Origin: VAZQ01 sp040510815
GTDB taxonomy: Bacteria; Pseudomonadota; Alphaproteobacteria; Rhizobiales; Xanthobacteraceae
DNA length: 14,111 bases
Direction of reading: 5' to 3'
Assembly (NCBI GenBank): GCA_040510815.1
Contig: JBEVIH010000276.1
Coordinates: 1 to 14,111, forward strand
Shown here piece by piece: positions 1-7,225 of this stretch. The translations under genes were made by a program, and so were the position numbers. A model generated the notes under the pieces. It saw nothing but the letters and a program-made list of their open reading frames with translations, was not told where the DNA came from and ran no database searches. The stretch's first letter is position 1. Each line of letters starts with the position of its first letter.

Positions 1-821
1 GCTTCGTGCGTGGCGTGCCCTACGAGGTGCTGCCGGCGAACAGCAATCCGGTGCGCATGAACGAGCGCCAGTGGGAAGCGATGGACCTCATCGTCAAGGC
101 CTGGACCAGCCACGACGGGCCGGTGAGCCACGAAGGCCGCTTCTTCCACCACCGCAACATCAACATCTGGCCGCGGCCCTATCAGCAGCCGCATCCGCCG
201 ATCTGGGTGTCGACCACCACGCCGGGCGGCGCCGGCCGGGTCGGCGCGCGCGGCTACTTGCAGGCGACGTTCCTGACCGGCTACAAGGGCACGCCCGCGA
301 TCTACGACTCCTATCGCAAAGGCTGGCGCGAGGCCGGGCGCGGCGAGGATGTGCCGGTCAATCGGCTGGCCTATGCGGCGCTGCTCTATGCCGCCGAGAG
401 CGAGGCGGACGCACGCGCCGGCGCCGAGAAGCTCCTGTGGTACATGACGGCGAACAAGGTGCCGCTGCACTTCTGCTATCCGCCCGGCTACGTGCCGACG
501 CAGGTGCACGCGCAGATCCTGCGCGGCGCCGCGGTCGACCAGCACGCCGCCAATCGCGCCAACGCCACCGTCGACAAGGCGATCGAGGCGGGAATCATGT
601 TCGCCGGCACGCCCGACCAGGTGTTCCGGCAGATCAAGCGGATGTACGACCACGTCGGCGGCTTCGGTCACCTGCTGATCATGGGACAGGCCGGCTTCCT
701 CGAGCACGACGAGACCGTGCGCGGCATCAAGACCTTTGCGCGCGAGGTCTATCCGCGGCTCAAGGAGGCATTCCCCGACACGGCGATCTCGGGCGCTCAC
801 CCGGAGCGCGTGGTGGCATAG
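1..821 (+). CDS. LLM-class flavin-dependent monooxygenase, C-terminal part (5' end outside window)
   Basis: The reading frame is open from base 3 to the TAG at 819-821, about 272 residues, and the first residues already look like the interior of a protein, so the start lies upstream of the window. The product resembles bacterial luciferase-like (F420/FMN) oxidoreductases: a stretch reading WTSHDGPVSHEGRFF is followed by WPRPYQQPHPPIWV and STTTPGGAGRVGARG, the usual order in this TIM-barrel family just before the phosphate-binding end of the barrel. Members use reduced FMN and O2 to hydroxylate or cleave organic substrates in the cytoplasm. The flavin-reductase partner is not visible here. It is followed after 5 bases by an alpha/beta hydrolase, so the two are probably co-transcribed and translationally coupled. 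Family assignment is good; the substrate is unknown. The valine codon at 6-8 could be read as a GTG start but sits inside the conserved fold. Confidence 0.88.
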   Translation, partial: FVRGVPYEVLPANSNPVRMNERQWEAMDLIVKAWTSHDGPVSHEGRFFHHRNINIWPRPYQQPHPPIWVSTTTPGGAGRVGARGYLQATFLTGYKGTPAIYDSYRKGWREAGRGEDVPVNRLAYAALLYAAESEADARAGAEKLLWYMTANKVPLHFCYPPGYVPTQVHAQILRGAAVDQHAANRANATVDKAIEAGIMFAGTPDQVFRQIKRMYDHVGGFGHLLIMGQAGFLEHDETVRGIKTFAREVYPRLKEAFPDTAISGAHPERVVA

Positions 822-826
822 CTACG

Positions 827-1747
827 ATGCCGCTGATCCACGAGACCGGGCTGACCGCCGCGCCGACGGCGATCTATTTCGAGACCTTCTCGCCCATGGC
901 CGCCACCGGCAAGCCGACGGTGGTGATGGTGCATGGCGGCGCCCATTCGGGCGCCTGCTATCAGCGCACCGCCGACGGCCGCCGCGGCTGGGCCTATCTG
1001 TTCGCCGAGCGCGGCTACCGCGTGGTGGTGCCGGACTGGCCGGGCACCGGCCGCAGCGGACACATCCCCCTCGATAAGCTCACCGGCGCCACGGTGGTGG
1101 ACGGTCTCGGCGCGCTGATCCGCTCCCTCGGCGGTCCGGTCGTGCTGCTCACCCACTCGATGTCGGGCTGTTACGGCTGGCGGCTGCTCGAGCTGCACGG
1201 CGACGTCATCGCGATGGCGGTCGGCGTCGCGCCCGGGCCGCCCGGCAATATCCAGCGGCAGGCGCCGGTCTACGAGGAGACCGATACGGTGATCGAGACC
1301 GAGCAGTCCGGGCGCCGCGTGCGGGTCGACAAGACCGCGCCGGTCGTTCCCTCGCGCGATTTCGTCGAGCGCAAGCTCGTCGGCGCCAGCCGCTATTTTC
1401 CCCGCGACCGGCTCGCCGACTACGCGGCGAGCCTGCGGCCGCTGCCGCCGAACATCCTGCTGGAGCGGCAGAACGTGCATGGCCGCCAGGTCCGCGTCAG
1501 CGACCCGAACAAGCTCGCCGGCAAGCGCATTCTCGTCATCACCGGCACCGAGGATCTCGACCACCCGCGCGAGGTCGACGGCGCCATCGTCACCTGGCTC
1601 AACGCGCACGGCGCCAAGGCCGACTTCTGCTTTCTGGCCGACCGGGGTATTGTCGGCAACGGACACATGCTGATGCTGGAGCAAAACAGCGACGAGATCG
1701 CCGGCATCATCCTCGACTGGCTGGAAGACGCGCCCACCGGCGCCTAG
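827..1747 (+). CDS. Alpha/beta hydrolase (esterase-713-like family), cytoplasmic
   Basis: This 306-aa serine hydrolase has no signal peptide. The frame is open far upstream (from 71), but that part overlaps the monooxygenase in another frame, so ATG 827, five bases after the upstream stop, is taken as the start; no strong Shine-Dalgarno is seen, which fits coupling. Visible landmarks are the oxyanion-side motif VHGGAHSG, the DGRRGW segment, the nucleophile elbow THSMSG (Ser111) and a late GNGHMLM (His280). The same layout is found in Alcaligenes esterase 713 and in the minus-strand hydrolase at 7226-8377. In esterase 713 the acid is a Glu in a VEPG-like turn after the nucleophile strand; here the equivalent reads VAPG (Ala135). 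The acid may instead be Glu242 or Asp243 in TGTEDLDHP, the classic position in other alpha/beta hydrolases. Likely role: ester, lactone or C-C bond hydrolysis of a catabolic intermediate; substrate unknown. Confidence 0.85.
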   Translation: MPLIHETGLTAAPTAIYFETFSPMAATGKPTVVMVHGGAHSGACYQRTADGRRGWAYLFAERGYRVVVPDWPGTGRSGHIPLDKLTGATVVDGLGALIRSLGGPVVLLTHSMSGCYGWRLLELHGDVIAMAVGVAPGPPGNIQRQAPVYEETDTVIETEQSGRRVRVDKTAPVVPSRDFVERKLVGASRYFPRDRLADYAASLRPLPPNILLERQNVHGRQVRVSDPNKLAGKRILVITGTEDLDHPREVDGAIVTWLNAHGAKADFCFLADRGIVGNGHMLMLEQNSDEIAGIILDWLEDAPTGA

Positions 1748-1785
1748 CCCGCGACCGAGGCCGGCGACCGCCGCAGAGAAGAAGT

Positions 1786-1790
1786 GGAGA
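1786..1790 (+). promoter_or_regulatory. Ribosome binding site deciding the dioxygenase start
   Basis: GGAGA lies 8 bases before ATG 1799. It overlaps the alternative GTG start at 1784, so that GTG has no comparable site at proper distance. This supports ATG 1799, whose product also begins directly at the conserved N-terminal strand. Confidence 0.6.
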
Positions 1791-1798
1791 CGCAAACC

Positions 1799-2812
1799 AT
1801 GGCAAAGATCGTGCTCGGCATGGGAGCCTCGCATGGCCCGCTGCTGGCGACGCCGCCCGAGCAATGGGGCGGTCGCGTGGAAGCCGACCGGCGCAATCCG
1901 GCGCTGGTCTACCGCGACGGCACATTCAAGTTCGAGGAGCTCGCCAAGCTGCGCGCCAACGAGAACCTGGAGCAGCAGATCGAGCTTCCCGTCAAGCAGA
2001 AGCGCTACGACGCCTGCCAGCGCGCCATTGCCGAGATGGCGCGGGTGTTCAAGGCGGCGCGGCCGGACGTCGCCATCCTGGTCGGCAACGACCAGATGGA
2101 GGTGTTCGAGGACGCCAATATCCCGGCCTTCCTGGTGTGCTTCGGCGAGCGCCTCGACAACATTCCGTTCTCGGAGGAGCAGAAGAAGCGGCTGCCGCCC
2201 GGCATCGAGATCGCGGAGCCGAACCATCACGGCAAGACCGCGCAGGCCTATCCGGGCCATCCCAAGCTCGGCCGCCACCTGATCGAGAAGCTGGTGCAGC
2301 AGGACTTCGACGTGGCGGCCTCGGCGCGGCTGCCGCAGTCCGCGTCGTCGAACATTTCGGGGCTGCCGCACGCCTACGGATTCATCTACCGCCGCATCAT
2401 GCAAGACAATTTCGTCCCAGCGGTTCCGTTCTTCATCAACACGTTCTATCCGCCGAACCAGCCGAGCGTCCGGCGCTGCTTCTCGCTTGGCAAGGCGTTG
2501 GCGGAGGCGATCGACTCCTGGGACGAGGATGTGCGCGTCGCCGTGATCGGCTCGGGCGGCATGTCGCATTTCGTCGTGGACGAGGAGCTCGACCGCGGCT
2601 TCCTCGACGCCATGCAGCGCAAGGACGCCGAGACGCTGATCTCGATTCCGCCCTACAACTTCCGCTCCGGGACCTCCGAGCTGAAGAACTGGATCCCGGT
2701 GGCGGGCGCCATGAACGAGGCCGGCCTGAAAATGTCGCTGATTGACTATCAGCCGCTCTATCGTTCGGCGGCCGGAACCGGCAGCGGGATGGCGTTCGCG
2801 TATTGGAGTTGA
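1799..2812 (+). CDS. LigB-type (class III) extradiol ring-cleavage dioxygenase-like protein
   Basis: 337 aa. ATG 1799 is preferred over the in-frame GTG at 1784 because GGAGA (1786-1790) is well spaced before it. The N-terminus, GMGASHGPLLATPPEQW, carries His12, matching the first iron ligand of LigB-fold dioxygenases. The C-terminal third has SGGMSHFVVDEELDRGF (His257), the typical late motif of the superfamily. These enzymes use non-haem Fe(II) and O2 to open catechol-type rings next to the hydroxyls. At the position where LigB has NDH (second His ligand) this protein reads NDQ (Asp98, Gln99). A separate HHG pair (His143-144) lies further on, so metal binding may differ or the match may be offset. 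Length is near that of LigB-type proteins with the alpha-subunit function absent or fused. It follows the hydrolase by 51 bases and is probably in the same transcript. Protocatechuate, gallate or another catechol cannot be chosen from sequence. Confidence 0.82.
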   Translation: MAKIVLGMGASHGPLLATPPEQWGGRVEADRRNPALVYRDGTFKFEELAKLRANENLEQQIELPVKQKRYDACQRAIAEMARVFKAARPDVAILVGNDQMEVFEDANIPAFLVCFGERLDNIPFSEEQKKRLPPGIEIAEPNHHGKTAQAYPGHPKLGRHLIEKLVQQDFDVAASARLPQSASSNISGLPHAYGFIYRRIMQDNFVPAVPFFINTFYPPNQPSVRRCFSLGKALAEAIDSWDEDVRVAVIGSGGMSHFVVDEELDRGFLDAMQRKDAETLISIPPYNFRSGTSELKNWIPVAGAMNEAGLKMSLIDYQPLYRSAAGTGSGMAFAYWS

Positions 2813-2825
2813 GGCCACTGTAGGC

Positions 2826-2991
2826 TCGTAGGGTGGGCAAAGGCGCGGAGCGGACACTCTGCGCCCGCCGAGGGCACGGCGCAGCGCCATGCCCACGCGT
2901 CAACGAAAATGCAGGGATGGTGGGCACGACGCGCACGCGCGACCTTCCGCGCGGCGTCGCCAAGGCATGCGCGCCTTTGCCCACCCTACGA
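2826..2991. repeat. Palindromic intergenic element with 22-bp perfect terminal inverted repeats
   Basis: The arms 2826-2847 and 2970-2991 are exact reverse complements over 22 bases (core GTAGGGTGGGCAAAGGCG). A second, inner pair, TGCCCAC (2890-2896) and GTGGGCA (2920-2926), surrounds a less GC-rich loop containing AACGAAAATGCAGGG. The remaining interior is only partly complementary. The whole can fold as a long cruciform or RNA hairpin. From memory, sequences like these arms are scattered between genes in Bradyrhizobium and related genomes, so this is probably a non-coding REP- or MITE-like element. It ends the first gene group and could stop or stabilise its transcript. Short open frames across it, in both directions, are best seen as spurious. 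Confidence 0.85.
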
Positions 2992-3164
2992 TCCCGCGCA
3001 GGTCCTTCCGCGGACGGACTCCGCGGCAGTAGGAACTCCTCCAATTGCTTGTATTGGGAGAAGAAATGAGTACCGGCGTGGCTCTCGCGGGCGCCGCCCG
3101 GACTGATTGACATCGACCGCAAAGGCGCGTTTCTCTGCGGCCGCCAAACGAGGCCGCGATCCGC
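2992..3164. other. Intergenic leader upstream of the thioesterase gene
   Basis: This stretch follows the palindromic element, and together they make a 352-base gap without a convincing gene. It includes a relatively AT-rich patch (about 3037-3068, with CAATTGCTTGTATTGGG), the kind of sequence where a promoter might lie, and TTGACA at 3107-3112. No good -10 hexamer lies 16-18 bases after TTGACA, so no promoter is called. A GAGG at 3150-3153 is a weak ribosome binding site for ATG 3165. Confidence 0.35.
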
Positions 3165-3593
3165 ATGAGCAATTTCGTCTACCGCCGGCAATTCCCCATC
3201 GAATGGGGCCATTGCGATCCGGCGGGCATCGTGTTCAACAGCCGCTTCTTCGAGTTCTTCGATTGGAGCACGTGGATGCTGTTCGAAGCGGCGCTCGGGG
3301 TGCGGCCGGCGGAGCTGGGTTCGACCTTCGGCATCATGGGCATCCCGCTGGTCGACGCCCAGGCGCGCTTTCTCAAGCCGGCCAAGTTCAACGACCTCGC
3401 CGACATCGCCTCCGAAATCAGCGAGTTCCGGCGGTCGAGCTTCGAGGTCAAGCATCGCATCTCGATCGGCGGCGAGCTTGCGGTCGAAGGCAGCGAGACG
3501 CGGGTCTGGGCCGCGCAGGATCCGGGCGACACCACCAAATTGAAGGGGATGCCGATCCCGGCCGAGGTCATCGACCGGTTCAGGGCCGCCTAA
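3165..3593 (+). CDS. Hotdog-fold acyl-CoA thioesterase, 4-hydroxybenzoyl-CoA thioesterase type
   Basis: 142 aa, the usual size of a single hotdog domain. The N-terminus reads RRQFPIEWGHCDPAGIVFNS, matching the 4-hydroxybenzoyl-CoA thioesterase signature in which the Asp of DCDPAGIV is catalytic; here it is Asp18. The following FFEFFDW helix is also typical. Such enzymes are cytoplasmic tetramers that hydrolyse aryl- or acyl-CoA thioesters to the free acid and CoA. The first Asp of the common DCD triplet is His here (HCD), a substitution seen in related thioesterases. It sits 79 bases before the large flavoprotein, on the same strand. Downstream there is a molybdenum hydroxylase resembling 4-hydroxybenzoyl-CoA reductase, so an aryl-CoA substrate is plausible, but general clearing of CoA esters is equally possible. 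Family call is strong; substrate is inference. Confidence 0.9.
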   Translation: MSNFVYRRQFPIEWGHCDPAGIVFNSRFFEFFDWSTWMLFEAALGVRPAELGSTFGIMGIPLVDAQARFLKPAKFNDLADIASEISEFRRSSFEVKHRISIGGELAVEGSETRVWAAQDPGDTTKLKGMPIPAEVIDRFRAA

Positions 3594-3614
3594 ACGTGCA
3601 GCACATTCCCGATC

Positions 3615-3634
3615 GCGGGTCTGGCAAGGCCCGC
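3615..3634. repeat. Small hairpin between thioesterase and large oxidoreductase genes
   Basis: GCGGGTC (3615-3621) can pair with GGCCCGC (3628-3634) with one G-T wobble around a 6-base loop. No T-run follows, so it is not a standard terminator. It may be a processing or attenuation structure, or chance in GC-rich DNA. Confidence 0.3.
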
Positions 3635-3658
3635 CCGGTTGAGTTGATTCCGGGAGTT

Positions 3659-3663
3659 GAGGA
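3659..3663 (+). promoter_or_regulatory. Ribosome binding site of the large oxidoreductase
   Basis: GAGGA lies 9 bases before ATG 3673. A TTG directly before that ATG (3670) is in frame, but ATG is the better choice at this spacing. Confidence 0.55.
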
Positions 3664-3672
3664 CTTCGCTTG

Positions 3673-6600
3673 ATGACGGAACGTCTCGCCCTCGGTTTCG
3701 GGCTCCAGTTCGACGACCTTTATCGCCGCGACGGATTGGTCCGTCTCGACGGCTGCTTCGTCGATGCGCTCAAGGCGCGGAATGTGGAGCTTCACAACCG
3801 GCTGATGGCCGCGCGGGCGGCGCCGGACAGCGTGGCTGGCAAGGACGAGTCCGATCTCATCGTCGCCCTCTCCCCCGCGCTCGAGGATTTCATCGCCGGG
3901 CTGTTCGGCATCGCGGCGCAGATGAGCGAGCTCAAGCGCCGCCACGACGCGCTGGCGCCGCTCTACGGCGTCAAGCGGCTGTTCGTGCAGCGCCGCGCGG
4001 CGAAGAGATATCCGCCCGAGCAGGCCGCCGCGTTCGACGGGCCGGCGTTGCGGCGCGAGCTCGAGCGCCACCTCGGCGGGCCGCTCACCGAGTTGCGCTT
4101 CGCCGAGAAGGTCGAGGCCTGGATGAAGGCCGAGGCCGAGCAAGCTGAGGTGCTTGAGCTTGCCGCCCGCTACGCCGCCTGGGCCACGCACACGCCGGAG
4201 GGCCAGCGCCTGCACAAGGGCGGCGTCCTGTTCAAGGTGCCGCACAAGGTCGATCCCCACCATCTGGTGCCGGTCGAGACCGAGGTCGTCGACGGCGTGG
4301 CGATGCTCAAGCTGCCACTCGCGTATCGCCGCGCCCGTGACGGCTTTGCGCTCACCGACCCGGGCACCGATCTCGCCGGCGCGCTCGACCACGCCAACTA
4401 CTGCATCTGGTGTCACAACCAGGGCAAGGACAGCTGCTCGACGGGGCTCAAGGAAAAGAGCGGCGCGTTCAAGAAGAGCCCATTCGGCGTGGTGCTCGCC
4501 GGCTGCCCGCTCGACGAGAAAATCTCCGAGATGAATCTGGCCGAGGCCGAGGGCCACACCGTCGGCGCGCTCGCCATCACCATCATCGACAATCCGATGT
4601 GCGCGGCCACCGGCCACCGCATCTGCAACGACTGCATGAAGGCCTGCATCTACCAGAAGCAGGAGCCGGTCGACATCCCGCAGATCGAGACCCGCGTGCT
4701 CAAGGAGGTGCTGGCGCTGCCGTGGGGCTTCGAGATCTATTCGCTGCTCACCCGCTGGAACCCGCTCAATCTGCGCCGTCCGCTGCCCAGGCCGGCGACC
4801 GGTCGCAAGGTTCTGGTCGTCGGGCTCGGCCCGGCGGGCTTCACGCTCGCGCACCATCTGATGAACGACGGACATACCGTGATCGGCATCGATGGGCTGA
4901 AGATCGAGCCGCTGGCCGAGGATGTTTCCGGCGTCGATCCGCGCGGCCGCCGCGTGCCGTTCCGTCCGATCCGCGACGTCGCCGAGCTGCGCGAGCCGCT
5001 CGAGGCGCGCGTCATGGCCGGCTTCGGCGGCGTCGCCGAATACGGCATCACGGTGCGCTGGGACAAGAATTTCCTCAAGCTCATCCGCCTGCTGCTGGAG
5101 CGGCGGCGCGACTTCACCATGTTCGGCGGCGTGCGCTTCGGCGGCACGCTCACCATCGACGGCGCCTTCGCGCTCGGCTTTGATCACATCGCGCTCTGCG
5201 CCGGGGCCGGCCGGCCCACGATCGTGTCGATGAAGAACGGGCTCGCCGCCGGCGTTCGCCAGGCCTCCGACTTCCTGATGGCGCTACAGCTCACCGGCGC
5301 CGCCAAGACCGACAGCCTCGCCAACCTGCAGGTGCGGCTGCCGGTGGTGATCATCGGCGGCGGGCTGACCGCCATCGACACCGCCACCGAGGCGCTCGCC
5401 TATTATCCGCTGCAGGTGGAGAAGTTCCTCAGCCGCTACGAGACGCTGATCGCCGAGCGCGGTGAGGCGGCCGTGCGCGCCGACTGGTCGGTGCACGAGG
5501 CCGAGGCGGCGGCGGAGTTCATCGACCACGCCCGACAGATCCGCGCCGAGCGGGCGGCGGCGGCGCGCGACGGCCGCAAGCCGCAATTGGCCGATCTGCT
5601 GCGCCGATGGGGCGGCGCCACCATCGTCTACCGCCGGCGGCTGATCGATTCGCCGAGCTACACGCTCAACCACGAGGAGGTCGCCAAGGCGCTGGAGGAG
5701 GGGATCAGCTTCGCCGAGCGGCTCAGCCCGGAAGAGGTGCTGCTCGACCGCTTCGGCTGGGCGCGCGCCTTGCGGCTTTCATCCAACGCCGAGGCCGACA
5801 GCAACCCGGGCGCGCCGCCGATCGACATCGTCATGCCGGCGCGCTCGATCCTGGTCGCCGCCGGCACGCAACCCAACACCGTGCTCGGGCGCGAGGAGCC
5901 GCAGCACGTGACGATCGACGGCAAGTATTTCCAGGCCTTCGACGAGGACGGCCGCAAGGTCACGCCCGAGCGCATCACCAAGCCGTCGGCCGCCCATGTG
6001 CTGATGAGCGTGCGGCCGGACGGCCGCGCCATCAGCTTCTTCGGCGACCTGCATCCCTCCTACGCGGGCAACGTTGTGAAGGCGATGGCGAGCGCCAAGC
6101 AGGGCTATCCGGTGGTCAGCCGGATGCTGGCGCGGCAAGCGCCGTCCGCGGTCTCGCCGGGGGAGCTGGTCGCGCGGCTCGACGACGAGCTGCGCGCGAG
6201 CGTGCACGAGGTCAACCGCCTCACCCCGACCATCGTCGAGGTGGTGGTGCGGGCGCCGATGGCGGCGCGTGCCTTCCAGCCCGGGCAATTCTACCGGCTG
6301 CAGAACTACGAGACCTTGGCGCACACCGCCGACGGCACCCGGCTGGCCAAGGAGGGGCTGGCACTCACCGGCGCCTCGGTCGATCGCCGCAACGGTCTGC
6401 TCTCCACCATCGTGCTCGAGATGGGCGGCTCCTCCGACCTGTGCGCGCAGCTTTCGGCCGGCGAGCCGGTGGTGCTGATGGGCCCGACCGGACACCCGAC
6501 CGAGACGCCGTCGGATGAAACCGTGCTGCTGATCGGCGGCGGGCTCGGCAACGCGGTGCTGTTCTCGATCGGGCAGGCGTTGCGCGCCAACGGCAGCCGG

Positions 6601-7173
6601 GTGGTCTACTTCGCCGGCTACAAGCGCGCGATCGACCGCTACAAGGTCGAGGAGATCGAGCGGGCGGGCGACGTCATCGTGTGGTGCTGCGACGCGGCGC
6701 CGGGCTTCCGCCCCGACCGGCCGCAGGACCGCGCCTTCGTCGGCAACATCGTGGAGGCGCTCGACGCCTACGGGTCGGGCGCGCTCGGCGACGCGCCGAT
6801 CCCGCTCGGCGAGGTCGATCGCGTGATCGCGATCGGCTCCGACGGCATGATGGCGGCGGTGGCGCGCGCCCGGCAGGGCATTCTGGCGCAGCACTTGAAG
6901 CCAGGCCACAAGGCGATCGCCTCCATCAACTCGCCGATGCAGTGCATGATGAAGGAAATCTGCGCCCAGTGCCTGCAGGTGCAGCGCGATCCGGAGAGCG
7001 GCGTCGAGCGCGTGGTGTTCTCCTGCTTCAATCAGGACCAGGATCTCGACCACGTCGACTTCGACAACCTGCGCGCCCGGCTCGGCCAGAACGGCGTGCA
7101 GGAGAAGCTCACCCGGTTGTGGATCGACCGCTCGCTGCGGCAGCTCGGATTGCGGCAGCCGGCGGCGGAGTAG
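3673..7173 (+). CDS. Large GltD/NfnB-like plus PyrK/NfnA-like fusion flavin/iron-sulfur oxidoreductase
   Basis: 1166 aa. Residues 1-235 match no family I recognise and are charged and probably helical. Residues 240-330 carry a GltD-type iron-sulfur domain: C244-x2-C247-x7-C255, C278-P, then C318-x2-C321-x3-C325 after NPMCAATGHR, enough for two [4Fe-4S] clusters. An FAD/NAD(P) part follows, with GLGPAG (384-389), GGGLTAID (562-569), an extra segment of about 70 residues (roughly 580-650), YRRR...EEVAKALEEG, VAAGTQPNT (728-736) and an FFGD motif near 790. Residues 840-1125 resemble PyrK: GQFYRLQNYE (871-880), GGGLGN (955-960), and C1091-x5-C1097-x2-C1100-x17-C1118 for a [2Fe-2S] cluster. These halves correspond to NfnB and NfnA, the subunits of NADH-dependent ferredoxin:NADP+ oxidoreductase. 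It is probably a cytoplasmic electron-transfer enzyme among NAD(P)H, flavins and ferredoxin; bifurcation is a hypothesis only. Confidence 0.85.
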   Translation: MTERLALGFGLQFDDLYRRDGLVRLDGCFVDALKARNVELHNRLMAARAAPDSVAGKDESDLIVALSPALEDFIAGLFGIAAQMSELKRRHDALAPLYGVKRLFVQRRAAKRYPPEQAAAFDGPALRRELERHLGGPLTELRFAEKVEAWMKAEAEQAEVLELAARYAAWATHTPEGQRLHKGGVLFKVPHKVDPHHLVPVETEVVDGVAMLKLPLAYRRARDGFALTDPGTDLAGALDHANYCIWCHNQGKDSCSTGLKEKSGAFKKSPFGVVLAGCPLDEKISEMNLAEAEGHTVGALAITIIDNPMCAATGHRICNDCMKACIYQKQEPVDIPQIETRVLKEVLALPWGFEIYSLLTRWNPLNLRRPLPRPATGRKVLVVGLGPAGFTLAHHLMNDGHTVIGIDGLKIEPLAEDVSGVDPRGRRVPFRPIRDVAELREPLEARVMAGFGGVAEYGITVRWDKNFLKLIRLLLERRRDFTMFGGVRFGGTLTIDGAFALGFDHIALCAGAGRPTIVSMKNGLAAGVRQASDFLMALQLTGAAKTDSLANLQVRLPVVIIGGGLTAIDTATEALAYYPLQVEKFLSRYETLIAERGEAAVRADWSVHEAEAAAEFIDHARQIRAERAAAARDGRKPQLADLLRRWGGATIVYRRRLIDSPSYTLNHEEVAKALEEGISFAERLSPEEVLLDRFGWARALRLSSNAEADSNPGAPPIDIVMPARSILVAAGTQPNTVLGREEPQHVTIDGKYFQAFDEDGRKVTPERITKPSAAHVLMSVRPDGRAISFFGDLHPSYAGNVVKAMASAKQGYPVVSRMLARQAPSAVSPGELVARLDDELRASVHEVNRLTPTIVEVVVRAPMAARAFQPGQFYRLQNYETLAHTADGTRLAKEGLALTGASVDRRNGLLSTIVLEMGGSSDLCAQLSAGEPVVLMGPTGHPTETPSDETVLLIGGGLGNAVLFSIGQALRANGSRVVYFAGYKRAIDRYKVEEIERAGDVIVWCCDAAPGFRPDRPQDRAFVGNIVEALDAYGSGALGDAPIPLGEVDRVIAIGSDGMMAAVARARQGILAQHLKPGHKAIASINSPMQCMMKEICAQCLQVQRDPESGVERVVFSCFNQDQDLDHVDFDNLRARLGQNGVQEKLTRLWIDRSLRQLGLRQPAAE

Positions 7174-7188
7174 CGCCCGTCATCTTGC

Positions 7189-7219
7189 AGCCCGGATTTC
7201 GCTCCGCTCCATCCGGGCT
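7189..7219. repeat. REP-like hairpin between convergent genes, possible bidirectional terminator
   Basis: AGCCCGGAT (7189-7197) and ATCCGGGCT (7211-7219) are perfect 9-bp inverted arms around a 13-base loop. The CCCGGAT...ATCCGGG core is, from memory, one of the commonest intergenic palindromes in Bradyrhizobium-type genomes. It sits in the 52-base gap between the stop of the large oxidoreductase (+) and the stop of the exported hydrolase (-), where a shared terminator or transcript-end stabiliser would be expected. No T-run is present on either side, so intrinsic termination in the classic form is not supported. Confidence 0.75.
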
Positions 7220-7225
7220 ACGACG

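Noticed and set aside
71..826. Upstream extension of the first hydrolase frame giving a 558-aa protein
   Set aside because: The extension overlaps the monooxygenase in another frame and is Arg/Ala-rich without family features; ATG 827 gives a normal hydrolase.
797..2896. A 699-codon open frame on the minus strand opposite the hydrolase and dioxygenase genes
   Set aside because: It is antisense to two well-recognised genes, is rich in Arg/Gly/Asp/His of low complexity and crosses the palindromic repeat. Long antisense frames are expected in GC-rich coding DNA.
3107..3135. TTGACA as a -35 box upstream of the thioesterase
   Set aside because: The hexamer 17 bases later reads TTTCTC, a poor -10, so a single hexamer match was not enough to call a promoter.
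3580..5187. A 535-codon minus-strand open frame opposite the large oxidoreductase
   Set aside because: No recognisable domain; composition is typical of a frame shadow, and the plus-strand gene has clear cofactor motifs.
5779..7053. A 424-codon minus-strand open frame opposite the PyrK-like half
   Set aside because: Antisense shadow with abnormal Arg/His/Ala/Asp composition and no family features.
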